A stretch of 64,000 nucleotides of DNA from Microbulbifer agarilyticus S89. Lineage in GTDB: Bacteria; Pseudomonadota; Gammaproteobacteria; Pseudomonadales; Cellvibrionaceae. Made by a program: the position numbers and the translations under genes. Below the pieces are notes generated by a model that had not been told where the DNA came from, did no database searches, and saw only the letters and a list, made by a program, of their open reading frames with translations. Of this stretch, positions 36,521 to 45,339 are shown in pieces. Position 1 is the stretch's first letter. Each line of letters begins with the position of its first letter. The stretch spans positions 1-64,000 of the forward strand of contig NZ_AFPJ01000035.1 of assembly GCF_000220505.1 (NCBI RefSeq), given 5' to 3'.

Positions 36521-38101
36521 ATGCAACACCGCGATTCCAATTCAAAAGATCCATCCTACATCCAGCCCGCAGAGTTTTCCTTCGGCGGCACGGAAGAGGG
36601 TAATTCTCCCAACGCTAATTCGGGTTCGACGGAGCAACAGAACCCCCGACACCTGCGGCAGAAAAATGCCAGGAAATGGGGCCCCTTGCTCATTGGCAGC
36701 GGTATGCTCGGTGGATTGGTGGCGGTATTCTGGTTGCTACCGCAGATGATCGACACACCCGCCCCACCGGTAATTACGGCCACTGCTCAGGCGCCCGCTG
36801 CACCCACAGCCGCACAGCCAAAAATTGAAGCGTCGCCTTTCACCGAAGCGGAGATCATGCAACAGCGCCGGGACGTTCAGCAGGTGCTGCAAGAAATTCT
36901 CCAATTGCAGGAAGAATTGCTTGAACGCCGGGTAGAAACCTGGGCGGCGGAGGACTACTTCGCAGCGCGCACCCTGGCAGAAGGAGCCGATGGTATCTAC
37001 CGCCAGCGGAAGTTTATGCAGGCGCTAGAACAATACCGCCAGGCATTGGCAGCAATGCAGCAACTGCGCGACAGTATTCCAGCGCGGATCGAGCAACACC
37101 TTGCCGAAGGCAATGGTGCACTGGATATTGGCGACGACAAGGCCGCGCACGCAGCCTTTGACCTGGCCCTCACCATTTCTGAAGGACATCCGCGCGGGGA
37201 AAAAGGCAAGGCCCGTGCAGACCTTTTGCCGGAGGTATGGTCACACTTCACCAGCGGCAAGGAGGCGTTTGAAACCCTGAAGCTGGATCTCGCGAAAACC
37301 GAGCTGGAAAAAGCGCTGGCACTCGATGCCGATACGGCCCCAGCCAAGGCCCTGCTGCCGGACGTTAACGCGGCGATTCTCGAGCGTGATTACAGTGAGG
37401 CCATGTCGGCGGGTTACGCGGCGATTGACCGCAATGAATTTGAACAGGCCAAACGACTTTTTTCCAAGGCCAAGAAACTGAAGCCAACCGCGACAGATCC
37501 GGACGCAGGCCTGCAACAGGCCGCGAATGGTATCGCCCAGGCGAAAATTGACCGCCTGTTTGCCAACGCCCGGAAAAACGAACAAATGGAGCACTGGCAT
37601 AAGGCTGCAGAGCAATATACGAAGCTGCTTGAGTCGGACGGCAGCCTGGTGGAAGCCATTACCGGCAAAGCACGGGCCAGCGCGCGGGCGGAACTCGACG
37701 ATCAGTTGCAAGAGCTACTGGGCGACCCATTGAGCCTGAGCCAGGCAAAACGCAACCAGTATGCGCGCAAGGTACTTGCTGATGCGCGTGGACTCGATGC
37801 GAGCGGCGCCCGCATCACCGAGCAGATTGAATCCCTGGAGACGGCGCTTACTCGGGCGCTGATCCCGATTACCGTGGTGCTACAGTCTGATGCCAGCACC
37901 CAAGTGACTATTTACCACGTCGGCAAGCTCGGTAACTTCTCACAGCGGGAAATCGCATTGAAACCAGGCCGCTACACGGCGGTGGGTACGCGTCAGGGAT
38001 ACCGCGATGTGCGCCAGGAATTTGTGGTTGATCCCAAGTCCGACTCACCGGTTGTCACTATCCAATGCGCAGAAAAAATTAACAGCGCCAATAATTCCTG
38101 A
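36521..38101 (+). CDS. Membrane-anchored TPR-like protein with PEGA-like C-terminus
   Basis: A 526-residue single-pass protein: a polar cytoplasmic N-terminus (1-52), one membrane helix (about 54-76), then a long helical periplasmic region. This includes TPR-like units (FMQALEQYRQALAAMQQLRD, DKAAHAAFDLALTISEGHPR, NEFEQAKRLFSKAKKLKP, EHWHKAAEQYTKLLESDG). The last ~75 residues form a beta-rich domain (VTIYHVGKLGNFSQREIALK, then PGRYTAVGTRQGYRDVRQEF) of PEGA type. PEGA repeats are also present in the next gene product, which suggests the two proteins share a binding mode. The ATG at 36521 was chosen as the first start that leaves a reasonable N-tail; its ribosome binding site is weak. Role unknown. 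Confidence 0.78.
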   Translation: MQHRDSNSKDPSYIQPAEFSFGGTEEGNSPNANSGSTEQQNPRHLRQKNARKWGPLLIGSGMLGGLVAVFWLLPQMIDTPAPPVITATAQAPAAPTAAQPKIEASPFTEAEIMQQRRDVQQVLQEILQLQEELLERRVETWAAEDYFAARTLAEGADGIYRQRKFMQALEQYRQALAAMQQLRDSIPARIEQHLAEGNGALDIGDDKAAHAAFDLALTISEGHPRGEKGKARADLLPEVWSHFTSGKEAFETLKLDLAKTELEKALALDADTAPAKALLPDVNAAILERDYSEAMSAGYAAIDRNEFEQAKRLFSKAKKLKPTATDPDAGLQQAANGIAQAKIDRLFANARKNEQMEHWHKAAEQYTKLLESDGSLVEAITGKARASARAELDDQLQELLGDPLSLSQAKRNQYARKVLADARGLDASGARITEQIESLETALTRALIPITVVLQSDASTQVTIYHVGKLGNFSQREIALKPGRYTAVGTRQGYRDVRQEFVVDPKSDSPVVTIQCAEKINSANNS

Positions 38102-38450
38102 ACAAGGAAACCCTGCCCCGGCGAACAGATCAAAAAAGTACACGATTTTTCACGTAGTGTGCACTGTTCGCCGGCATCGCCACCCCAGAAAAGCTGACCA
38201 GCCGGACGCGTATTTTTCATTATTTTGACGAAGCCATCAGTGGACGAAATTGTCGTCTCGGTATCGCCAAAACAAGCAAAGCTACGCCAATCATTCGGCG
38301 ATTCAGGCCGCACAGACGAGAGCAGACTAAGCTGAAATGCGCGGCTTTGTGTCTCTTGTCCAGAGGTGTCTCCGCCGAAACTGCATGCGGATAAAAATGC
38401 GACAGCCGCGACGGAAAAATCAATAAGTACGCAGTAACAGGGAATCATAA
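38102..38450. other. Intergenic region with extended hairpin
   Basis: A 349-base gap inside the envelope cluster. CCGGCGAACAG (38118-38128) pairs perfectly with CTGTTCGCCGG (38164-38174) over a 35-base A/T-rich loop. No T-run follows, so the hairpin might attenuate, or mark an mRNA 3' end, and a second promoter before 38451 is likely. No credible gene is seen. Confidence 0.45.
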
Positions 38451-40541
38451 ATGACAGCCAAGGAAGCGGTATCCGCTCGCGATAGTGAGCCGTCCAGCGA
38501 AGATGCACCCGTCATTCAGCCAATTGGCTTTACCCCGGCTCCGGTATCTTCCGGTAGTAAGAAACTCCTGCTGTCCCCGAAAGCGATTGTCGTCGCCAGT
38601 TGCCTCCTGGCCGGCGCGTTGATGCTGGTGTACCTGCTGATCGCCCGCTCGCTGATCTTTGAAACCCAGCCAGGCGATGCCAAGGTTACCGTGAGTGGCA
38701 TTGCACTCCCCCTGGGAGACGGTCACCTGGTGTTACCTGGCCATTACAACTACACCGTGAGCGCCACGGGTTATGTGCCACAAAGTGGCGAGGTGGAGGT
38801 GCGCAGCGATCGCAACAGTCGTCATGCGGTGAACCTGGAGCGTCTGCCCGGGCACCTGCAGGTGGTCACCGACCCCAATGTGCCGGTGCGGATTTTGGTA
38901 AACGGTGCGGAAGTCGATAGTGAAGCGGGACTGGCATCCGCGATCCCAGCGGGCCGCAAGCGCATCACTATTCTCACCGAACGCTACCTGCCGTTTAGTA
39001 AAGAGCTCGAAATCGAGGGCCTCGACAATACGCAAATACTCACTGCGAACCTGCGCCCCGCCTGGGCTAACGTACATATCACCAGTAACCCTGCCGGTGC
39101 CACCGTGAGCGTAGAGGGAAAAATTCTCGGCACCACGCCGCTTACCGCCGAGCTGGTTCAGGGCGACCGGATGGTGGACATTTCACTGTCACAATACAAG
39201 ACCGTGCAGGTTCCCGTGCCGGTAACCGCCGGTGTCGACCAGACTCTGCAAACCGTCGATCTGTCCGCCGCCGATGGCACCCTGCGCGTTGTGAGCACCC
39301 CCGCTGGCGCCAGCGTAACCGTGAACGGAGAATACCGCGGGCAGACTCCACTGGATTTGGATCTCGCATCGAACAGCCGGCATAAATTGCGCTTCTTTAT
39401 GGATGGCTACAGCACGGTTGAACGCTCGGTGGATGTGCGTGCCGGCGACCTGCGGGACATGAATGTCGAGCTCAGCGCGGTATTCGGCAAGGTATCCATT
39501 AGCAGCAGTCCGGCGGATGCCCAGGTGTTCATCGATGGCAAGCTCGCCGGTGTTGCAGGCCAGACCTTTACCCTGCCCACCCGCAGTCACAGCATCCTTG
39601 TGCGCAAGGCGGGCTACGAGGATTACCAGACCACCATTGTGCCCTCCAACAAGTTGAAACAGTCGGTGCGCGCCGTGTTGTTAACCGGCGAGCAGGCACG
39701 CTGGAGCAATGTCCCAACCGAGATCACCCATGGCGCAGGCGGCAAGATGCTGCTGATGCGTCCGAAGGCGGAATTCACCATGGGCTCCTCACGCCGCGAG
39801 CAGGGGCGACGGGCCAATGAAGTTTTGCGCAAAGTTGCGCTTACCCGCCCGTTCTACCTCGGTACCACAGAGGTCACTAATCGAGAATATCGACGCTACC
39901 AGCGCATGCACAACTCCAGCCATGCCAACGGAGTCAGCCTGGATAACGACCGGCTGCCGGTGGTGAATATCAGCTGGAATGACGCCGCACTGTTCTGCAA
40001 CTGGCTCAGCGAACGCGATGGGCTCAAACAGGTATACCGTACCGAAGGCGGCCGCGTTACCGGCTTTGATGCCAGCGCCGATGGCTATCGCTTACCCACC
40101 GAAGCCGAGTGGGCCTGGGCCTCGCGCTTTGAGCGTGGCGCCATGCGCAAATTCCCCTGGGGTGATGCTCTACCAGTCGGAAAAAACTCTGGTAACTACG
40201 CCGATAGTAGCGCAGGGCAAATTGTCCCGGCCGTGCTGCGCACTTACAACGACCGCTATCCCGCAACGGCGCCCGTCGCCAGCTACAGCCCAAACCACAT
40301 TGGCCTGTTTGATATGGGCGGCAATGTATCCGAGTGGATTCACGACATGTACAGCATCGGCACCGGGCTCTCCCTCAAGCGAGAGGAAAATCCGGTGGGC
40401 GCGCAGGAAGGGGATTATCACGTGGTGCGCGGTTCCAGCTGGAAGCATGCGGGCCTCACCGAACTGCGACTTTCGTACCGCGACTACGGCGCTGACCCAC
40501 GCAACGACATTGGTTTTCGCGTCGCCCGCTGGGTCAAGTAA
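38451..40541 (+). CDS. Membrane-anchored PEGA-repeat protein with SUMF1/FGE-like domain
   Basis: A 696-residue protein: cytoplasmic tail (1-42), one membrane helix (about 43-65), then about four PEGA-type beta repeats (near 70-130, 205-270, 275-340 and 343-410, with signatures NPAGATVSVEGKILGTTP, TPAGASVTVNGEYRGQTP and SPADAQVFIDGKLAG). A SUMF1/formylglycine-generating-enzyme-type domain follows (about 430-695) with YLGTTEVTNREY, GYRLPTEAEWAWA, FPWGD, GLFDMGGNVSEWIHD and RGSSW. The two active-site cysteines of true FGE, expected after RG(G/S)SW, are absent (RGSSWKHAGL), so it is probably a binding module, not an oxidase. Topology puts PEGA and SUMF1 parts in the periplasm. ATG 38451 has an AGGGAAT upstream. 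The next gene follows after 11 bases. Confidence 0.85.
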   Translation: MTAKEAVSARDSEPSSEDAPVIQPIGFTPAPVSSGSKKLLLSPKAIVVASCLLAGALMLVYLLIARSLIFETQPGDAKVTVSGIALPLGDGHLVLPGHYNYTVSATGYVPQSGEVEVRSDRNSRHAVNLERLPGHLQVVTDPNVPVRILVNGAEVDSEAGLASAIPAGRKRITILTERYLPFSKELEIEGLDNTQILTANLRPAWANVHITSNPAGATVSVEGKILGTTPLTAELVQGDRMVDISLSQYKTVQVPVPVTAGVDQTLQTVDLSAADGTLRVVSTPAGASVTVNGEYRGQTPLDLDLASNSRHKLRFFMDGYSTVERSVDVRAGDLRDMNVELSAVFGKVSISSSPADAQVFIDGKLAGVAGQTFTLPTRSHSILVRKAGYEDYQTTIVPSNKLKQSVRAVLLTGEQARWSNVPTEITHGAGGKMLLMRPKAEFTMGSSRREQGRRANEVLRKVALTRPFYLGTTEVTNREYRRYQRMHNSSHANGVSLDNDRLPVVNISWNDAALFCNWLSERDGLKQVYRTEGGRVTGFDASADGYRLPTEAEWAWASRFERGAMRKFPWGDALPVGKNSGNYADSSAGQIVPAVLRTYNDRYPATAPVASYSPNHIGLFDMGGNVSEWIHDMYSIGTGLSLKREENPVGAQEGDYHVVRGSSWKHAGLTELRLSYRDYGADPRNDIGFRVARWVK

Positions 40542-40552
40542 TCGGAGTGCTC

Positions 40553-40912
40553 ATGAAACAGATTAAATCGCCACCCAGCTCTGCAGCCGTTGCACAGGCC
40601 CTACTTGTGAAACGCCCGAGCAAGAACCGAGTTGCGTTTATTTTGGCAGCAACTTTTGCCTGCGCGCTCGCCCTGCTCCCCCTGCCGAGTGCCGCGCAAG
40701 ATGCCGCCGGCAGCGCGGGCGAAGATGCACAACAAGGCAGCGAGTCCGGGAATACGGCAGCTCCGAAAACAGCAGTGGACACCACAGTCGCGCCAAAGCC
40801 GAAGAAAGCCAAAACCCGTATCAAAGCACAAAGCGCAGAAAGCGCAGACAACTACGAAGCAACGGAAGAGATTTCCGAGGATCTTTCTGTTTCGTATCCA
40901 GTGGACATCTGA
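40553..40912 (+). CDS. Small exported protein of the envelope cluster
   Basis: A 119-residue protein with an unusually long basic N-terminus (about 26 residues) before a hydrophobic stretch (FILAATFACALALLPLPSAAQ) that fits a signal peptide cleaved after AAQ. The mature ~70 residues are disordered-looking: Ala/Gly/Glu/Gln, then a Lys-rich patch (KPKKAKTRIK) and an acidic end (ATEEISEDLSVSYPVDI). ATG 40553 follows GGAG. It lies 11 bases after the PEGA-SUMF1 gene and 119 before the ExbB-like gene. No family recognised; it could be a small adaptor of the complex. Confidence 0.65.
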   Translation: MKQIKSPPSSAAVAQALLVKRPSKNRVAFILAATFACALALLPLPSAAQDAAGSAGEDAQQGSESGNTAAPKTAVDTTVAPKPKKAKTRIKAQSAESADNYEATEEISEDLSVSYPVDI

Positions 40913-41031
40913 AATTGACCTAAACATCGCACCTGGTCCCGATGACGGAGCGGTGCGCAGAGCACGCACAGACAATAGCAATACCGGGCCAATCACCAAA
41001 GGAAGGCCCCCAAAAGGAAGCGGGAAATCTC

Positions 41032-41826
41032 ATGAAATTCAAGTCTTCAGATTTTATGTTCCAGCTGTTTGCCCTGCTCGGGGCCATCATCCTGGTTCAT
41101 GCCATCTACGTTGCGATTATCCGCCCAAATGCGGATGCCTTGATTGCCGAGCAGATGGCGCGTGAAGAGGCCGGCGAAACCTATGCGCAGCAGCGCTCCC
41201 TCTACATTGTGATGCGCGACTACGAACAGGAGGCCTGCTTTGTCCTGATGCTATGGGCCATGGCCATCATGGGTCTCAAAGCCCGCCGCTCCATACGCGA
41301 GCGCAAGCTGCTGGACGAAGCCCTGCTGAATGTCAGTGAAGGCACACCGATACTGCCAGAAGATGCGCGCGATCTTTCGCGACCGATCCAGGCACTGCCA
41401 GAAGACGAACGAAATTTTTTGCTCCCCCGGGCACTGCTCACCGCGCTGCAGCGTTTTGGATCTACCCGCAATGTAGCGGCGGTGTCCAACTCAGTGAAAG
41501 AAGTCTGTGAGACCGAGGGGGATAGGCTCGACAGCGAATTGGCCATGGTGCGGTACATTACCTGGGCTATCCCATCGATCGGATTTATCGGTACCGTGCG
41601 CGGTATTGGTGAGGCCCTGGCGCAGGCGCACCGCGCCGTGGAAGGGGACATTGCCGGCGTCACCGTCAGCCTCGGTGTGGCTTTCAATTCCACTTTTGTG
41701 GCACTGGTAATCAGTATCGTAATTATGTTTTTCACGCACCAATTGCAGTTGATGCAGGAGCGGTTGGTGTTGGATACCCAAAATTATTGCGACAACAAAT
41801 TACTCCGCTTCCTCAAGGTGAGTTAA
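41032..41826 (+). CDS. MotA/TolQ/ExbB-family proton channel subunit
   Basis: A 264-residue polytopic membrane protein. Hydrophobic helices lie at about residues 9-30, 68-82, 176-197 and 209-235. The last two form the signature core of the MotA/TolQ/ExbB family: IPSIGFIGTVRGIGEALAQA, then VSLGVAFNSTFVALVISIVIM, with the pore-lining Ser/Thr pair around residues 220-221. A charged cytoplasmic region of about 90 residues separates helices 2 and 3. The family forms pentamers that use the ion gradient to move a partner D-subunit (ExbD, TolR, MotB). No ordinary exbD lies beside it; the candidates are the two vWFA proteins at 43218 and 44297. ATG 41032 follows AGGAAG at long spacing. Confidence 0.87.
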   Translation: MKFKSSDFMFQLFALLGAIILVHAIYVAIIRPNADALIAEQMAREEAGETYAQQRSLYIVMRDYEQEACFVLMLWAMAIMGLKARRSIRERKLLDEALLNVSEGTPILPEDARDLSRPIQALPEDERNFLLPRALLTALQRFGSTRNVAAVSNSVKEVCETEGDRLDSELAMVRYITWAIPSIGFIGTVRGIGEALAQAHRAVEGDIAGVTVSLGVAFNSTFVALVISIVIMFFTHQLQLMQERLVLDTQNYCDNKLLRFLKVS

Positions 41827-41923
41827 GCAACGTCGAGAACGTTTGAGCAATACCGGCAATCCCGGTCAACCAGAGATTTGGCAAGTCACGGACCTGACTG
41901 CCCAGAGCAAAACAGGAATTGGC

Positions 41924-43228
41924 ATGAGCAAGGGTGTACTGGAAATTAACGACTGCGGTCTGCGTGTTTTCGATGGCACAAATGAAATCCTCGAAAGCCC
42001 TGGGGTCGCGATTATCAATAGCAGTGAAATCATTACCGGTACTGCTGCGTTGATGCGCGCACGCAGTCACCCCACCGAAGTAAATCATCAGTTCTGGCGG
42101 CGGCTAAGCCTGGAGTCGGTAAAATCGAACAATCCGGGATGCCGTCACCATGCGGATCTCGCGTTTTGCCAGCTCAAGCACATCGCAGAACTTTGCGACT
42201 TGCCGGATGAAGTCGCCCTTGCGGTGCCCGGCAACTTTACCCATGAACAGCTCGCCCTGTTACTCGGGGTCGTCAAGGAAAGCGCGTTCAACAGCGTCAC
42301 CCTGATTGACAGCGCAGCTGCCTGTATCAGCAGCTGCGCACCCCGCGGTAACCACCTGCATGTGGAGCTGCACCGCCACCAAACGCTGGTGAGCCGCGTG
42401 GAGGTACATGAGCATGCGGAACTCGCGATTGCCGAAACCGTCACCGATTCCGGCCTGCAGCATTTCCAGGAAGCTTGGGCACGAGTCTTCAGCGATGCCT
42501 TCGTGATGCAGTGCCGCTTTGACCCCTTCCATTCCGCCGAGGCAGAACAGCAATTGTATGACCTGCTGCCGCAGTGGATAGCCCGGGCGATGCGCCAGGG
42601 CGAAGTCATGGCAGAACTCGACGACCGCACCGCAAAGGTCAGCCTGCGCCAACTGCAAGACGCAAGCACCCCTATCCTCTCGCGGGTGCGCGCAATGATC
42701 GACAATCTCGGCGATGCCAACAGCGTGGTGTTCGTATCCCATCGCTGGGCAGAAATCCCTGGTGGTGCACAGCTCGCGGAGCGTATCCACCTGCTCCCCC
42801 ACAATGCCGTGGCACAGGCGGTGGAAAACCACTGGCAGGAGCTGCACTCGGAAAGCGGCAACCTGCGCCTGATCACCAGCCTGCGTGCGGCAGAAGCCCA
42901 CGATATCGCGGTGCAGGTAAACGCTGCCGCCGAGGCGGGCGCTACCCACCTGTTACATGGCCACCGCGCCCTCGCCGCGCAACAGCCACTATTCGTAAGC
43001 TGGCAAAACGGCAAACTGGACATCACCCCTACGCCACCTACCCACCCCGCGGCCACCATCACAAACCACGCCGGACGCCTTGCGTTGCGCGTGGATGCCG
43101 GCGCGGACTTGATGTTAAACGGCGAATCGATTTCCGCCCCGGTGAACCTTACCGCCGGTGACCGCATCGGCGTAGCGGACTTCGACGGCGTAATCACTGC
43201 GATCAGCGTGGAACAATATGGCGCGTAA
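41924..43228 (+). CDS. Hsp70/actin-fold (ASKHA)-like protein with FHA-like C-terminus
   Basis: A 434-residue protein without a signal peptide, so cytoplasmic. The first ~300 residues recall Hsp70/actin-type ATPases: an opening strand pair (VLEINDCGLRVFDG), a middle VALAVPGNFTHEQLALLLGV and a VTLIDSAAACISS segment resembling the beta-strand and helix around the second phosphate loop. Classical DxGxGT phosphate loops are not obvious, so ATP binding is uncertain. The last ~60 residues (LALRVDAGADLMLNGESISA, then VNLTAGDRIGV) resemble an FHA-type or small beta-sandwich domain. ATG 41924 follows AGGA; an upstream TTG (41843) is possible. It overlaps the first vWFA gene by 11 bases, so their products are likely made in step. 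Confidence 0.65.
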   Translation: MSKGVLEINDCGLRVFDGTNEILESPGVAIINSSEIITGTAALMRARSHPTEVNHQFWRRLSLESVKSNNPGCRHHADLAFCQLKHIAELCDLPDEVALAVPGNFTHEQLALLLGVVKESAFNSVTLIDSAAACISSCAPRGNHLHVELHRHQTLVSRVEVHEHAELAIAETVTDSGLQHFQEAWARVFSDAFVMQCRFDPFHSAEAEQQLYDLLPQWIARAMRQGEVMAELDDRTAKVSLRQLQDASTPILSRVRAMIDNLGDANSVVFVSHRWAEIPGGAQLAERIHLLPHNAVAQAVENHWQELHSESGNLRLITSLRAAEAHDIAVQVNAAAEAGATHLLHGHRALAAQQPLFVSWQNGKLDITPTPPTHPAATITNHAGRLALRVDAGADLMLNGESISAPVNLTAGDRIGVADFDGVITAISVEQYGA

Positions 43229-44300
43229 AAATCGGCGTTTTACAACATTTAGCCTGTCATTCCTCGACATCATGTCCTGTGGTTTTGGTGCCGTGGCGTT
43301 GATCTTCCTGATCATCAAACACGGGTCGGACCACGATATTGAGGCCGAGAACCAGGACCCGTCGGCGGAAGTAAACCTGCTCCAAGAAGAGGTGCAGTTC
43401 GGTCGAGAGCACATGGTGCTGGCCCGCAACACCCTGGACACCACCAGTGACGAGCTTGCCAAGGCACAGGGCCTGGCACGGCGGATCATGGAGCAGATCG
43501 AAGAGGTCAAAGGCAATCTCGCTGAGGTCGACAGCACTACCGACGAGATGGACATTGCCCGGCTACAGGAAAAACTGAAAAAGCTGGAGCAGGCCAAGAA
43601 ACAGCTCGAGGAAGAAAACAAAAAGCTCGGCAACAATGTGCGCAAGTTTGTCGGCGATGGCGACCGGCAATATCTCACCGGCCTGCGCCTGGGCGGTGAC
43701 CGCATCCTGATTTTGCTGGATTCCTCTGCCAGCATGCTCGCCGATGAGCTGATCAAGGTTATCCGTACCCGAAACATGTCGGATTCGGTAAAGCGCAATA
43801 CAGAAAAGTGGCGCCGTGCCAAGCAAACTGTCAACTGGCTGGTGGCCCAGTTTCCCCAAGACAGCCAGTACCAAATCTACACATTTAACACCAGTTTCCA
43901 GGCTGCAATCGTCGGTACCGAAGATCGCTGGCTGAATGTCGACGATCGCGATCAAATCGACGAGGCAATGAAGGCACTGGATAAAGTGGTGCCCCAGAAC
44001 GGCACGAGTCTCGAGCGTATTTTCCAGGCAGTGAACAATATGTCCCCACTGCCGGACAACATCATTCTGATCACCGACGGCCTACCCACCCAAGGTATGA
44101 AAGCGCCGCGTGGTAACACCGTATCCGGCAAGGACCGCAGGAAGCTGTTCCGCAATGCGGTGAAGGTGTTGCCAAAGAGTATTCCGGTGAATGTGGTACT
44201 CGCCCCCATGGAGGGTGACCCCTTTGCCGCCAGTGAGTTCTGGAAGCTTGCGATGAGCAGCCAGGGCTCTTTCCTCGCACCCTCTAAGGACTGGCCATGA
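43218..44300 (+). CDS. vWFA-domain protein with ExbD/TolR-like N-terminal membrane helix (first paralogue)
   Basis: A 360-residue protein. A short basic N-terminus leads into one membrane helix (about residues 11-34) with the motif SLSFLDIMSCGFGAVALIFL. A coiled coil (about 45-142, Glu/Lys/Leu-rich) follows, then a von Willebrand factor A domain (about 160-358). The MIDAS metal site is visible: DSSAS at 168-172, Thr263 in NGTSLE and Asp287 in ITDGLPT. Topology places coiled coil and vWFA in the periplasm. The LD(I/V) near the start of the helix matches the functional Asp region of ExbD (PMLDVV in the exbD at 53926). It overlaps the ASKHA-like gene by 11 bases and its paralogue by four. Confidence 0.87.
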   Translation: MARKNRRFTTFSLSFLDIMSCGFGAVALIFLIIKHGSDHDIEAENQDPSAEVNLLQEEVQFGREHMVLARNTLDTTSDELAKAQGLARRIMEQIEEVKGNLAEVDSTTDEMDIARLQEKLKKLEQAKKQLEEENKKLGNNVRKFVGDGDRQYLTGLRLGGDRILILLDSSASMLADELIKVIRTRNMSDSVKRNTEKWRRAKQTVNWLVAQFPQDSQYQIYTFNTSFQAAIVGTEDRWLNVDDRDQIDEAMKALDKVVPQNGTSLERIFQAVNNMSPLPDNIILITDGLPTQGMKAPRGNTVSGKDRRKLFRNAVKVLPKSIPVNVVLAPMEGDPFAASEFWKLAMSSQGSFLAPSKDWP

Positions 44301-45298
44301 GCAGACGTAGCAAGCGACAGCAAGAAGAGTTCAGCATTTCTTTTCTCGACGTTATCTGTTGTGGATTCGGCGCGATCGTCCTGCTGCTTATGATCGCGAA
44401 AACAGTGGAGCCCATCGTGCTTGAAGAAGCGGAACTGGATCTGGATGCCCAGGTGCAGGAACTGCAGGAGCAACTGGCAGAGATCCGCGGCGAAACCACC
44501 GTTTTGAACCGCGATTTGAATGCCAAGAAAGAGCAGCTGGACATCGAGACCAAGCGTATTGCCAAGCTGAAGGGCGAACTGGAAACCTTGCAAGCAGTCT
44601 ACGCGCGCAAGACTGAGAGTGAATCAGAGGAAGGCAAGCTGAAAGGTGAGCTGACCATCGCCCTGCAGAGCATGACCGATGAAATGAAGCGTCTGCTGGG
44701 TGAAAACTATCAGCGCAAGAACAATGTGATTGGCGGTATCCCCGTGGATAGTGAGTACATCCTGTTCATCATCGACACCTCCGGCAGCATGTTCAATTAC
44801 GGCTGGGATCGAATGATTGAAGAGATGGTAAACACGCTCAATCTATATCCCAACGTAAAGGGCATTCAGGTAATGAACGATATGGGGGATTACATGTTCT
44901 CCAATTATCGCAATCGCTGGATACCCGATACACCCGGGCGTCGGCAGGCCGTGCTTGATCGCTTGCGGGCATGGAATCCCTTCAGTAATTCCAGCCCGGT
45001 GGAAGGTATCCAGAAAGCCGTCCGAACCTTCTATGACCCAAACAAGAAAATCAGCATCTACGTGCTCGGCGATGAATTCACCGGCAAGTCGATTCGCAAC
45101 GTCATGATGGCCGTGGATCGGGTCAATGCACAGCGGGGTGAAGACCAGCGTATGGTCCGCATTCATGCCATCGGCTTCCCCATTCAGTTTTCGCGTCCAC
45201 TGCACCTGCAAACAACCGGCCTGCGTTTTGCCGCACTGATGCGAGAGCTCACCTACCGCAATGGCGGTACCTTCGTGGGACTCAACGATTTTCGGTGA
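44297..45298 (+). CDS. vWFA-domain protein with ExbD/TolR-like N-terminal membrane helix (second paralogue)
   Basis: A 333-residue protein with the same architecture as its upstream neighbour. The single membrane helix (about residues 13-36) carries FSISFLDVICCGFGAIVLLL. A coiled coil runs from about 44 to 100 and on to 137, and a vWFA domain from about 150 to 330 has a complete first MIDAS motif DTSGS (160-164). The third-loop Asp is not as clear as in the paralogue (VLGDEFTG is the likely position). The N-terminal 20 residues of the helix are far more similar between the two proteins than the vWFA domains are. The ATG lies in the ATGA overlap with the upstream gene, indicating translational coupling and perhaps equal amounts of both subunits. 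Confidence 0.87.
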   Translation: MSRRSKRQQEEFSISFLDVICCGFGAIVLLLMIAKTVEPIVLEEAELDLDAQVQELQEQLAEIRGETTVLNRDLNAKKEQLDIETKRIAKLKGELETLQAVYARKTESESEEGKLKGELTIALQSMTDEMKRLLGENYQRKNNVIGGIPVDSEYILFIIDTSGSMFNYGWDRMIEEMVNTLNLYPNVKGIQVMNDMGDYMFSNYRNRWIPDTPGRRQAVLDRLRAWNPFSNSSPVEGIQKAVRTFYDPNKKISIYVLGDEFTGKSIRNVMMAVDRVNAQRGEDQRMVRIHAIGFPIQFSRPLHLQTTGLRFAALMRELTYRNGGTFVGLNDFR

Positions 45299-45339
45299 AA
45301 CTAATTTGACCATGGGCACGGATCGCCCGGGAGCACGCA

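Noticed and set aside
41032-45298. Zorya-type phage defence system
   Set aside because: An ExbB/MotA-like gene with single-helix partners recalls ZorA/ZorB, but there is no helicase, nuclease or OmpA-type ZorB domain and no mobile-island context.
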